Assembly: GCF_025766255.1 (NCBI RefSeq)
Contig: NW_026516681.1
Span: 372,001 to 436,000, forward strand
DNA from: Zychaea mexicana
Lineage: Eukaryota > Mucoromycota > Mucoromycetes > Mucorales > Lichtheimiaceae
Direction of reading: 5' to 3'
DNA length: 64,000 nt
Shown here: in pieces, positions 1 through 11,070 of the stretch
How positions within the stretch are numbered: position 1 is the first letter of the stretch
How the letters are laid out: each line of letters opens with the position of its first letter
Notes under the pieces: model-generated
What the model saw: only the letters and a program-made list of their open reading frames with translations
Told to the model about the DNA's origin: nothing
The model's database searches: none
Made by a program: the position numbers and the translations under genes

Positions 1-868
1 GATGGGGTTTTCAATGATATTCGTCGAATCATACTCGCCGCCAACACCCACTTCAAGGATAGCCAAGTCGACATTTTCTTGCATAAAAGCATGCATCGCT
101 ACCAAATTCAGCATTCTAAAATAGGCCGGTTTGTCTGGATGCTCTCGCATCATGCGTAATAATTGTCGCGCATCATCCGTGTCAATATGGGCCAGTGTGT
201 CGGCTTTGGTATTCTCGAGTCGTTCCCAGACGTCTTGGGTATACTTTGCAAACAGCTCTTCGCTGATAGGCTCGCCATTGATACGAATGCGTTCGCGCAT
301 GGCGACCAAGTGAGGCGACGTGAACAAACCCGTCCGGATAGGTTTGTCAGCACTGGGATAATGTTTCAGGATCGATTGTGTAAGTGCTGAAGTAGATCCT
401 TTGCCCTTGGTGCCCGTAACATGGATCATGTTAAGTTTATTGAAATCGCTTGGCTTGTTTTCCATATCAAAGAATACATCACGAAACAATTTAGAGTTGC
501 GCCCACAGCACCTTATATAACACAAATAATAAAACCTTAAGCTTTTACGTTTTTGGTTGCTTACCTCGTATCCTATACGCTTAAAATAAGCGCGCATCTC
601 GGGCAAACTGCGGTCATTCATCCGAGGTCCTAATTTACGCAGCTGATCCAGTGTTGCGGCATTGGTTTGTGTAGAAATGATCTTTTCCACTGCTTCCTAA
701 TGGTGTATGTTTTGACATGGAGGGAGAGAGAGTAAGAACATTAGTGTTATAAACAAAGCCAAAGAAAAGAAAAAGCGAAATACATACTTCATAGGTGAAC
801 GCCATGGCAGTATAGGATCTCAAGCGAAGTTGTTGCCGTGGTGCAAGAAGGTTTCGCAGTGCGAGCAT
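1..868 (-). CDS. Folylpolyglutamate synthase, 5' part (runs off window)
   Basis: Adds glutamates to folates, in mitochondria and cytosol. Three exons join in phase: 868-788, 696-565 and 453-1 (open at the window edge). The first residues (MLALRNLL, then basic) look like a mitochondrial presequence, and a second Met (MAFTYE) could give a cytosolic form; this dual use is known for FPGS, inferred here. After the second intron comes PSDFNKLNMIHVTGTKGKGST, where GTKGKGST is the ATP-binding P-loop of the Mur ligase/FPGS family. TSPHLVAMRERIRING and LAILEVGVGGEYDSTNII follow, both characteristic of FPGS rather than bifunctional dihydrofolate synthase. The C-terminal domain lies outside the window. 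Family assignment is strong; the start is the first Met of the open frame. Confidence 0.9.
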
Positions 869-1279
869 ATAGTATTTTTTTGTTTCCGCTGTTGAGTATT
901 TAATAGAAAGTTGCCAATTTAGTTCTGTGATGGGTTGATGGCAGAGAAGCTTTGATCTCCTCTAAATCTTTCCCACTATTCCGACTCCGGAATCATTATA
1001 CAAAAGAAGACAATTTTTCTGAGCAGCTTTACATTACTAAATGGAGTTGCTATCATATCGATACCATCATATAGGCTGATAAATGTCTATCTTTACAGCT
1101 TCTTTGTTGAAACTGTAGTCTAGTAGCTACACCTGTTTGTTAAAGTAAAATTCATATCAACTGAGGACCATCATGCGGCACATCATCTACGAGAACATCG
1201 ATTGGCGCGGAAGTAATAATAATCGTCGCGTCCCCATATCTTCTACCGTTGACAGCGTTTCACCACATCACAAAAAAAG
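869..1279. other. Intergenic, FPGS promoter side
   Basis: About 410 bases between the FPGS start and the stop of the upstream minus-strand MFS gene. AT-rich. It should contain the FPGS promoter and the MFS 3' end, but I see no recognisable motif or additional gene. Confidence 0.5.
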
Positions 1280-3177
1280 TCAGTTCCCTAAGAACTTTTT
1301 CGTCTTGTCGGGATTCGGAAGGAAGAACCAGACAGCAAGCATTGCTATGGTTAATCCTATACAGAACGGCGGTAATGTGTTTTCGACACCTTGGGCACCT
1401 ATCATTGCACCAGTGGTATATGGAAATACAGCACCTCCAATACCACCAGACTTTGATTTTCACATATCATTAAGTTTGCCATGGCCAAAAAAGAGTACTC
1501 CATCTCATTGTGATGCCTTGAATATACTGCTCCATGTATACTTACCGCTTCAATGAATCCAATCGAAACAGCATAAAGATGCGGCGGAAGTGTCATGCCA
1601 ACTATTGACATTGTTGTTGGAAACATAGGGCCATATGCCACTCCCATGAGAGCAAGCGCTTAAAAATTACATAGTCAATACAACTTTCATGTTTATATAG
1701 TAGAGTTATTGAGTAATATTTACCTATAGCACTAGCAACAACAGTCGGTACGAGCCAAAACAGCAATAACATACTGAATGCCAACATCAGCAAGCAATAT
1801 ACTGATCGCTTTTCACCAAACTTGAGCACCAAATAACCCAAGCATATCCGTGCCGCCATAACACCACCGTAATAAATTGACATTAGTCGAGCCATCAAAA
1901 CAGTATCTGTGCTTCGTGCAGTAATGAGAAAAGTGTAACCCCAGCTGCCCAAAGTCACTTGCACGCCTACGTAGACGAATCCAAACATGGCTGCCATAAC
2001 GGTAGGTCGACATGTCAATGCTCTCCAAATCATTTTGTGTGTGTCTCTGTGAGGGATATCGTCGTCTTTGTCATAATCATAACCATTGCCGTTACTATTG
2101 TTTATGTGCTCTTGAATTATTTCCTCTTTGTTTTCGGTAGAATATCGATGATGATGTAGTTGCTGCTGCTGTTGTTGCTGTCTTGCTTGTTGGCATCGCT
2201 CTGAACGTGTTTTCATGTTACGGAAAAAGTATGCAATTGATCCAATTCCAATAAATGTCATTCCAGCCAAGTATCCATAGGTGGCTCTCCAAGATATGTT
2301 ATGTTCAAGCAGCGCAGAAGCCGCAAGCGGCGCAGTCATGGCACCGACACTATGCATAGCTGAAAAGATATCATTTGAGGTGTCGTTTATATGAAGTAAT
2401 AAAGTATAATAAAGTATTTCGCCATTAGAGAAAGGGAGAAAGTAGGTCGAGGAAAAAAATTATAACATACCATGCAAAAAATTCAGGAACACTGTACCAC
2501 GGGGTGATTCGCCACATATAACGTTCGCGGCAGTTTCCATCAATGGATATCCAAATCCTATTGCAATATACGCACAGCACATGGCTGGAAATGGTACTGC
2601 CATGGCACATACTAAATATCCAATAAATAATACTGTTGCTCCAATAACGGATGTGGTTGTTTGTGATGTTTTTCGAATCAAATAACCGTTGAGAAACGCA
2701 GCTTATGTAGATATAAAAATAGACAAACTTCATTTTTAATAATATTATATCCTAGGGAAAGCACCCAATGCATTGTAGACCACTTGAAGAACAGCAAGAG
2801 AGATTATTATTCTCACCAAGAAATGTACCGGCAGTCGTGCAAGGGAAAATAATTGATAAGACAGCTTGCGATATACCGTAATGAGCTTTAAGACTTGGGA
2901 CAATAATGCCGAAATTGCCTTCATTGAAACCAATGATCAGCATGATATAAAATGATTGCAGCATATGTGCTATCGATAATTTTCCATCTGGTCTGTTCGT
3001 TGCTGTATTATTTCCTGTCGCCATCGTACTTGTTCCATTCTTTTTCGTGGTATCCTCCGCAGTCGAATCCTTTGTTTTTGATAGCTCAACCATGTCTTCT
3101 AACTGGTGTTCTTCTTCTCCTACATCATAGTACTTTTCGCTGAAAGGTAATTTCTGCTCCTCAAGTGGTGGAGACAT
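1280..3177 (-). CDS. MFS transporter
   Basis: Polytopic plasma- or organelle-membrane transporter of the major facilitator superfamily; substrate unknown. Five exons join in phase: 3177-2817, 2701-2471, 2359-1724, 1658-1546 and 1450-1280, giving 503 residues. The N-terminal tail is acidic and cytosolic (MSPPLEEQ...). The first membrane helices contain GFNEGNFGIIVPSLKAHYG, the 'N/D-E-G' signature of fungal BSC6/fucose-permease-like MFS proteins. A Q-rich, His-rich and Asp-rich loop follows helix 6, as usual between the two six-helix bundles. The C-terminus has GGAVFPYTTGAMIGAQGV and ends in WFFLPNP. An upstream Met at 3351 is in frame, but it would add a hydrophobic piece unlike the family, so 3177 is preferred. 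A decayed paralog lies directly upstream. Confidence 0.85.
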
Positions 3178-3839
3178 CAACGGTATATAATGAAGAGGAA
3201 GGAGTGGAAGAAAAAGGGTGGCATCAAGATAGAATGCTGCTACATACTCATTCATGTAAACGCAAGCAACACTGCAGGGGAACTGCATATCATGCAGCAC
3301 AAACGCCCCGAAAAAGGAGCTACTGTTGTCACTTGGAAAAGTCTTTTGCATAAAAAATCAAAACTCCGTAGTTGTGGTAATACTGCATGTAGTGAGCGCA
3401 GACCAACTCCAGTGGTTCATCCATTACTATAGTCAGTATGTGCCTCTCATGACAGGTGTAAGTGACGGACATTTTTTACATATGTCCTGTAAAGTATGAG
3501 GTGATCAAAGAAACTAGCTACCACAAAGTCACACAGTTAAATTAAATTTACAGAGATCGACGTGTTCTTTTAGTGCGGAACAACGCTCTTGATGCTGAGC
3601 GCAATGATATTAGGCATTGCTATTGTATTATATATATAACAAACAGCTGGTAGTAGCTGCACTTTTGTGTAGTATGACCCTTTCCTATTAAACTTATTAA
3701 AAGTTCGTTACCATTTTTATTTACTGCAGCCCACTAAAACCACTAAAGAATGCAAGTAATGCTGATGAAACATGATCCTTTGCAGTACTAACAGGAAGAC
3801 AAGACAGCCTGTCTTATATATCAGCACCTTTTATTTGTC
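3178..3839. other. Intergenic, between MFS gene and MFS pseudogene
   Basis: AT-rich spacer that should hold the promoter of the intact MFS gene. I see no additional gene. Confidence 0.4.
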
Positions 3840-5710
3840 ACTTGTCCTATTGCGAGGATTTGGAAGGAAAAACCAGGCTAAGCATCGTAAAAGGCGTTCT
3901 AATACAAAAAGGTGGCGCCGAACCCCTCGATCGTTTATCATGGCACCTGTAATTTTTGGAAATATTGTAGCACTAATAGCACCAAGCTATTATAAAAGTA
4001 CATTTGTTCTCGTTAACAATATTGTTGTTACATAATACATAATGATTTTAATTGATCCTATATATTATACAATACTGCAGAAATTAATCTAAAGGAAGTG
4101 TCTTCTTGCCCACGATTGATATTGCCGTTGGATATAGAAAAGCTATCGTCATTGCAAATATTACAATTTTGGAACCATAAATGATGATGTACATATCTTC
4201 AATTAAATGCGTCTTTACCTGTAAAACTAGCTACTACGGTTGGTACGAGCCAATAAAAATCAACATGCACAGTACCAATAACACATAGCAAAATCCAATT
4301 CGTTTCTCACCAAATTTATTTGTAAAATGGTCCAGCAATAAGCATCATGCACATAAATTGGTGCCTTATGCAGAAGATAGTCGTACCATCGCAACAGTAT
4401 ACGTGCTTCGCAAAGTTATCAGAAACGTGATGTAATTCCAACCATTCATGGTGATAGTCGTGCCAAAGAAAACATAGACATTAAGGCACCAGTAACTACT
4501 ATCAAATCTGTCAATGCTGTCCAGGCTGCTTTGTGCGTAGTAGTAGTGATCGTGGTTGTAGTAGCTTTTTGTTTCTCTTTCTTTCTCCCTCTGTAGGCGT
4601 AGTGCGAGTCACCATCATCATCGTCATCATCATTGTTGCTGTTGTTGTCGTATTCTCTATTTTGCTGATTTTCTCGATCGCATCGTCGTCGTCGTTATGA
4701 TCCTTCGTTGTCCCCGAGAATGTCGCCACATTCGCGAAATAGTAAACGGTTGACCCGATGTTGACTATACGCCAACCTTGATAAGTACATAAAGTTAATT
4801 GCATAAAGCGATTTATGCTCGAGTAGAGTCAAGGCTGCCAAAGGTGCAATAAGAGCATATAGACCATGCGTAGCTAGGTCCAAAGTAATAGAGAACTAGC
4901 AAAAAATGCCATCAGCGTTACCTATAAGTGATAATCCACTTGATCAGTGTCAGAGACACCGTCAACCTTAGTAGCTTCAATCACGCATACATACCATGCG
5001 AAACACTCAAGATTATGGTACCAAAATCCATTTCGCCACATACTACGTTTGTAGCCCCCACGGGCAATGTGTATCCAAAACCGACCGTAAGCACATATAC
5101 ACATGGCTGGAAACGGTAAATGAAAAGCGCGAATAAAGGATCCAATAAAAGCACAATTGAAGCAATAACGACAGTGATCAACTGCGACGTTTTCCGCAGC
5201 AAAATTAGTCATTCTTGAAAGCGGCTTTCAAAAAAAAGAGGGAGAAAAACTTCGAGCAGACCATTTTTATTATGTATGCATAAACTGTTCTTACTGTATC
5301 TTTGTTAAGTTTGCAATTTTGTTATTATAAGAGTACCAATAATGAGGTCCAGAAAATGATTGACACAGTGGCCTGAGATACACCATAGTATGTTTTAACG
5401 CTGGGAATAATAACGCCAGTGACTCCTTCGTGCGCACTGATAGCAAACATAATATATAATGCTTGTAGAATGTGCGGTATGAACATCTTTTTGAATTTCG
5501 TCGCATCCGTTTCCGTTGATTTTGCTGTCACTGCTGCTACTACTACTACTACCTCAATAGCATCATTGTCATTTGTACCTACATCCGCTTGCTCGATAGG
5601 AAGCTGTTGGATCGGTGATGCTGTGTCTTTCTCGCTGATCACAACTTCTGCCCCATGTTGCTGCTTTTGGCTATAGTGACGATAATCTCCTTTTACGCTT
5701 CGACCTGACT
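3840..5710 (-). pseudogene. Decayed MFS transporter paralog
   Basis: Tandem copy of the neighbouring MFS gene, same strand. Homologous blocks occur in the same order: an N-terminal acidic tail and first helices around 5700-5350 (HILQALYIMFAISAHEG, then VIIPSVKTYYGVSQATVSII), helices around 5202-4981 (PFPAMC-like segment reading FQPCVYVLTVGFGYT), a block at 4883-4695 (YALIAPLAALTLLEHK), and the last exon at about 4010-3850 ending FFLPNP. Reading frames change between and within blocks, and the part equivalent to 4500-4050 carries several stops and shifts. Nothing suggests a full-length protein. Boundaries are approximate. Confidence 0.75.
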
Positions 5711-6246
5711 TTAAGACTAGTGTATAAAAAGATAGAAAGCAAGAAAAGTTTAAATTACAAAGAAGAAGGCGAAAAACATATTTATAGAAAAAAGCATCAA
5801 GTAAAAGAAAAGAAAAGAACAAATTTGGCACAGCTCGTAATGAACTTTCATCTGCAGTGTTTTACTGTATGCAGAAACAACGATATAGAAATTATGATGC
5901 CATTTCGTCAGCAAAAGTTGGAGTTATGATGAGACTCAATTCGAGGATTACTTTCGAATTACTGTATCGTTTTTAATTCACCACTACTGATATTGCTACT
6001 ATTTGCTATGTGCGAAGGAATACAGTAGATCCTCTTAAGAAACATGAACACGCTTCGAGAAATGTGTTGCAGTAATAACGTATGGTGTTTTGCTTACTAA
6101 ATAAGCTAGAAGATAGTTGTTGACTTTGTAGCAACTTTTCTGGTAGAGCGATACAGTAATTATGGAGTATAAGTAGCAGAGAAACTCGTATATGAGGAAT
6201 ATAATAAATGTGCAGAAGCGTCATTCTTGCTTGAACAATATCGCGG
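5711..6246. other. Intergenic
   Basis: No gene supported; low-complexity AT-rich sequence upstream of the MFS relic and downstream of the Q-rich gene. Confidence 0.4.
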
Positions 6247-7126
6247 CTATGGCTGTTGCTGTTGTTGCTCGTTCTCCTGTGCTGTCCTAAGCACCTGTCG
6301 ATTATCCCAATCCAACACCAGCCAATAGACAATCAGATCGTCAAGGGTAGAGATCGGCTGAATTCGCTGGGAGATGCCATCACTTTGTTCCTCTTGCTGG
6401 CTCTCTACTCGGTTAACTGTAGATGAGAGTAATGACAATGATGGTATGGCGCGAAGAGCATCAACTGTTTGTTGCTGTTGTGCTGAGCAAGAAGAAGAAG
6501 GCTGATTTTCTTGCTGCCGTTCCACGTGTTGTAATGAGTGATTGGTGCCATTATCTTGAGGTCGCTGCACTTGCTGGTATTGATTCAGTACTCGATTCAG
6601 TACAGGTAGAAATAGATTACATCGCTGCACTTGCTGCTGGTAAAACCGCTCAATAAGAAACATGAGCATTAACAGGTCCAGTTGATCCATCAGGAATTGG
6701 GACAGTTGCCGTTGCTGTTGCTGTTCTAAGCGCGTCGCTGCTGCTGAGCGACTTCTGCCACGTGCTCTTGTGGGTCTAGATCTTTTGCTGCCGTTGTCTG
6801 CACTTATTCCTCTGGTATTGATATTGCTTCCATTGATATCGTCAAAGTCTTTTATATTCCGTCAAAAGCTATTAGATCGCGTGTATAGATCATGACGCGC
6901 GTTTCGATTTTGGTGCTGAACACGTCCTTTCTCCTTGTGTGCCTCTTTCTTTACAAAACCGGTAGAAAAATTGAATAGGAAGTTTATTTATACCGTTACC
7001 GCCAACACGCTGTCTTTTTTGTTTTTGGGCCCGTAGTGGCTGTTGTTGCTGTTGACGTTGACGTTTTGGGCGCTGCGGTGGTTGTTGGTCTATTTTTGCC
7101 CCAAGACCACGACCACTGCCAGACAT
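6247..7126 (-). CDS. Glutamine-rich protein of unknown function
   Basis: Two exons join in phase (7126-6994 and 6848-6247), predicting about 244 residues. The N-terminus is basic and Q/R-rich (MSGSGRGLGAKIDQQPPQ, then RPKRQRQQQQQ), which could serve as a nuclear localisation signal. The middle has an R/S/G-rich stretch and then a leucine-rich predicted helix (LSQFLMDQLDLLMLMFLIER). The C-terminus has more Q-rich blocks and a short conserved-looking segment, TLDDLIVYWLVLDWDNRQVL, before a terminal Q run. I do not recognise a family. The intron removes an in-frame stop, and the open, biased composition over both exons supports a real gene. A transcription-related role is only a guess from composition. 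Confidence 0.55.
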
Positions 7127-8353
7127 GTTATGAGCTTACAACAGCTCTTGCGTGTGTTAGAAAGAAAATGGAGAAAGGAAAAGAGAAAAGAACAATATGC
7201 TTTGATAGACGTGTCAAAAAGGAAATTCCAGATATGCGTCTAGAATATTGTAGGCCAATAGCGATTAAACTTGTTATTGTTTAATCCCAATTCTGTGGTT
7301 TTCGCTCTCCCTTGTATATAGCAAATAGCAAAAACATTTGGGCAGCAGCAATAAAATACGCGTGAGCTTTGTACCGTGCGGTTAATGAAGTACTGTGGTA
7401 ATTGTAGGTGCATTACAGCCATTATTAGGTTCTGACCGTGGCTTCAGTACATAAGCAGCACCATATCAATAATCCCTCAAACATGGATCACAATCAAGAA
7501 AAACCCAGAACCAACCCTTTTGTGTACACATTGCTCTGTTTTCGAGTTAGTCAACACTTACTTTCGATCTAAATATCTGAGTTGAGTGATTGTACTTGTC
7601 AAAGAGCATAAATTAATTCCAACACAGAAAATGGTGACACTGCATCAAGAAACACACTGGTCAATGCAAAGACAACTCTTTATAATCGGAAGACAACATC
7701 CATCATCATGGCATCCAAACCCTACGTTGCTCATCCTTGCTCATCTTCATCTTAGAAAGATCTAATATCCAGCGTGTCCGCGATTCGTTCATCAGTTCAT
7801 CCAAACGAAAGTCTAGACAGCATTTCCAACAGTATATTAAGGGTTATAATTTCATTCAATAAATATCATCTCGTATTTGACTTTCACTGTATTTCATATT
7901 GTCTTTTATTTTCTCTTTAATTTGATCTCTCTTCTCTTACCCATCAACAACCGCGTTTATCACAGCACCCCAAGAAGAATCCTTATATACATTAGTAATC
8001 ACCAAATATAAGTTAGCAATGGGAAGAGGAAAGACTATCACCATACGTAACAACCTTCTCTCGATCACCTTTACACAATTTTTTTTGTAAAGAAAAAAAA
8101 CCTTCATTGTATCAAGGAGAATCGTTTCTTCACCGCTATTGATCCTCAAGCTTTTGAGGCAGAATATCTTGTATTACCATCGAGCTTTTCAAGTCCTTAA
8201 TTACATTGTGATATATTTATTTTTTCCAATAGTGCTCTTATCGTATAACCATCATCCATGCTCATTACTACTTTCGAAAAGCTTCCTAGCCATCAAAGCC
8301 ATCAGGAGCATCAGGATACGATTGCTCTTGGAGTCTCAATATCGTCTTTAAGA
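7127..8353. other. Intergenic, no gene seen
   Basis: About 1.2 kb of AT-rich sequence. Short open frames on both strands show no family motif or consistent coding bias. Confidence 0.45.
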
Positions 8354-8950
8354 ATGGAAATGCAAGCCGACGATGCAAATGAGGATAGCATGACAACGGC
8401 GAATACATCGGCAGCAATAGTGCCCCCTGAAGATGCGCTCGGTATTGAAAAGAAATATATTACACACATGGCGCAGTCTTTCTATAATGCTTGTAATTGC
8501 GGCGTCAACGACGAAAACATTAAAATCGCCATTCACACTTTAAAGGCTCACTACGAGGTGACCTGGTTGATTTCTCGCTTATTTCTGTATGCGTTACTCT
8601 AGGAACTTTACACGAAGGTGAATAAGATAAAATGCGTCACTCGGGAGCCGTCACAATGTTCTGTTTTAATTAAACTAGGAACTATCTTATATTCGGCTTT
8701 TTTAAACAGATTTCTGATTCAGAGAAACTACAGCAGTTATTGGTGCCATGGCTCAATTTCTTGAGTTTCTTGCTTGTCTTTTTGCTGTACCAATTCCAGC
8801 CATATGTAACGCCCAAGTTTTGGTCGGTTTCGCTGTTTGGTGTTGACTCTAGGCATGTTACCGGTACCCTGGTTTGTTCCGATTGTGGCTGCCAGTGCTG
8901 CAGGTAAAGCGCACCCCTCAACCACTTCTTTTCAACAGCAAGCCAAGTAA
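8354..8950 (+). pseudogene. Relic of a third MFS transporter copy
   Basis: Opposite strand to the other two MFS copies. The first block starts at an ATG (MEMQADDANEDSM) and contains HMAQSFYNACNCGVNDENIK then HTLKAHYEV, colinear with HMLQSFYIMLIIGFNEGNFG and SLKAHYGIS of the intact gene. A second block in another frame (about 8725-8830) reads VIGAMAQFLEFLACLFAVPI then PAICNAQVLVGFAVW, matching VIGATVLFIGYLVCAMAVPF and the residues after it. A stop follows immediately, then fragments such as VPWFVPIVAASAAG. Membrane-helix residues have been replaced by polar ones, so this is an old decaying copy. No C-terminal half is visible. Confidence 0.65.
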
Positions 8951-9261
8951 TAGAGTGAGTCATGATTGTCTAACAAGAGATATCGCGTAAGCTTCTTTGC
9001 TTCGTAATAGCACTTGCTAGAATGGAAATGGCACTAGAATGTCTGTTTCCTGTAGCTATCTTAGTAGCAAGCAAAAAGCTACCTGCTGTACATTTTACGC
9101 TGTGTCGCTGAAATTTATTGCTGCGGTAACATCTAGAGCCTTTAAATTTTTATTCCTAGATTCAGTAGCCAAGATCGATAACATATCAACATAATAATTT
9201 GGTAGCGCAGGATCTGCAATACAGGATTTTGCATTTGATACCGCTGTCGGCCTTCTATTTC

Positions 9262-9676
9262 TTCGTACTTGGGAGGAGCATTCTTGGGTATGGGGGTGGG
9301 TGGTTTTTGGTTTGTTGGACGATTTTTAGTTTGTGAGACAACGGCTTTCGTAAACGGGCTGGCTATTTTTTGTATCTGGGCAACAGCTTGTTCGTACCTG
9401 GGTTACCAGAACTTCGCAAGTGGGGATTACTTTTTTCGTACTGGGCAAGAAGATGTTCGTTACTGAGCAACTATGTTTTTCGTTCCCGGGTGTGCAAATG
9501 TTCGTTAATGGAAGTGCTTATTTTTTGCATGGGGCAAGCAGTAGTTCGTAACGGAGTCAACTAATTATTCGCACCGAAGAAAAACAAAGTTCGTACAGGA
9601 GAAATAGCATTGTTCGCATTTGGCATCTAGCATTCGTAAATGGAAAGCAAATATTTCGGAACTGAGTTAAGTGATG
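9262..9676. repeat. Degenerate tandem array, 22-bp period
   Basis: A unit starting TTCGTA or a close variant, usually followed by a G-rich TGGGCAA-like core, recurs at 9347, 9369, 9391, 9413, 9435, 9456, 9479, 9501, 9524, 9545, 9568, 9590, 9613, 9633 and 9655. Spacing stays between 20 and 23 bases. Weaker units extend upstream (9262, 9281, 9325). The period is not a multiple of three, so this is not a protein repeat. The units are diverged, so the array is old or under selection only at the core. It runs into the first codons of the frame-broken gene that begins at 9640. Confidence 0.75.
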
Positions 9677-11070
9677 ATACGTCGACGCCGTTTGACGCCA
9701 GAATCGGATGTGTTGGTGTTCATCCGAATGCCTATGTATTACAAGGATCTGTCGGTACCCATTTCCGGTACTTGAAGAAACCAGACCGACAAAGTAAGAA
9801 AAAACTTCAGCTTACAGGAAAAGCGCTTCAAAAAAAAGTACCGTTGCCGTTGCCGAAAGAGCTTAAAGAATCGCTTGCTGGCCTACGTTCGTTTACGGAT
9901 GATGTCAAGCTCTTGCAGCGAAAATGGGTCCCTGATGACTATGAAATAAGCATCCTAACCGCGAAACTGAAGCGTCTTAGCTTAAAGACAACTAGCAAAA
10001 AGCGTCTTAATAAACCAGGTACAACTTTAAACATGTCAATATTTGTTTACAGTTCCATGTTTCTACCTTCTACATTGAGATGGTCTGTGTTACCAACGAC
10101 ACTTTATGGATACAAAGATACTTCAATAAACATTAAGCACTCTCTTTTTTCGCCTCCTCTAAAAGAATTTTGTATTCTATATCATGAAAGCACGCCAACA
10201 GCAAAAGAAACCCAACGTCCCTTTCACCCCAAGAGCAACAGCAAAACGCTCTCGACAACCACAGCCAGTAGTAAGCATTAGACGGTCACTTCGGCTGATC
10301 AAAAAAGCTATGACGCAGATACAGTTGGATAGTAGCACCGAAACTCCTGGTATACCTGGTTCTTTTTTTAACATACGTACATAACTAACAATCTCTCTAA
10401 ATCAATTTGTTATTGTACTAAGCTACAGGTAGCACGACCTCGATTCCAAACGAGAATATCGAGATGGAGGAAGAAGTAAACTTTTGTCCGCTCTGAGGAG
10501 CTGGGCAGTTACGAAATTGTCAGCTATCCTAGCGAACCTACACGGCTTAGGCAGGAGAATGATGGCATTAGCAGTGATACTGATGACGGCCACGAAGTTG
10601 ATGATGAGCATCAATTGCGTTCGATCGATACGACAGTCACTCCTATAGATACTGATGAAGATAATACCAGTCCTTTACAGTTTGCCAGACGTAGCCGCAA
10701 ACAAGTTAAAGCACCCAAAATTGCACAGGGCAAAAATGCGCTGCACTCGTCAGATATTAAAGACCGGGCTCTTTTCTTAAAGTTGTGTGGAGCGACCAAC
10801 AAGAAGGCATCCGACATGTTAGGACTACAAGCGAGCACCATCAGAGATCATGTTCATCGATTCCAAACGCGAGATGGTAACGCCGAGCCTATCAAACATA
10901 AAAAGACACGACCATCAAAAATTACAGAAGCTGGAAGCAATTTTCTAGTAAAGACCGTCGAAACAGTCAACACTGCAACCCTCGAGCAGCTACAGGATTT
11001 GGGCAGCTATTAGCTGTCTCAACAATTCACCGTCATCTCGTACACAAGCTCCGTCGAAACCATGGCCAAG
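9640..11070 (+). pseudogene. Broken gene with transposase-type helix-turn-helix
   Basis: Exons 9640-10018, 10191-10349 and one starting at 10429 join in phase (the second acceptor, AAAG, is atypical). The frame then slips by one base near 10470 and is open again to 11013. The N-terminal 130 residues (MESKYFGTELSDDTSTPFDA, basic C-terminal end) are unrecognised. The last block has a homeodomain-like HTH (DRALFLKLCGATNKKASDML then GLQASTIRDHVHRFQTRDG), a basic linker, and after another one-base slip near 11006 the motif LLAVSTIHRHLVHKL. This HTH-linker-HTH order is that of Tc1/mariner or IS630-type transposase N-termini. No DDE catalytic domain follows. It could be a truncated transposon or a host gene built from one and then lost. 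Confidence 0.5.

Noticed and set aside
9347..9676. CRISPR-like array
   Set aside because: Units are contiguous at 22 bp without unique spacers, units are diverged, and the genome is eukaryotic.
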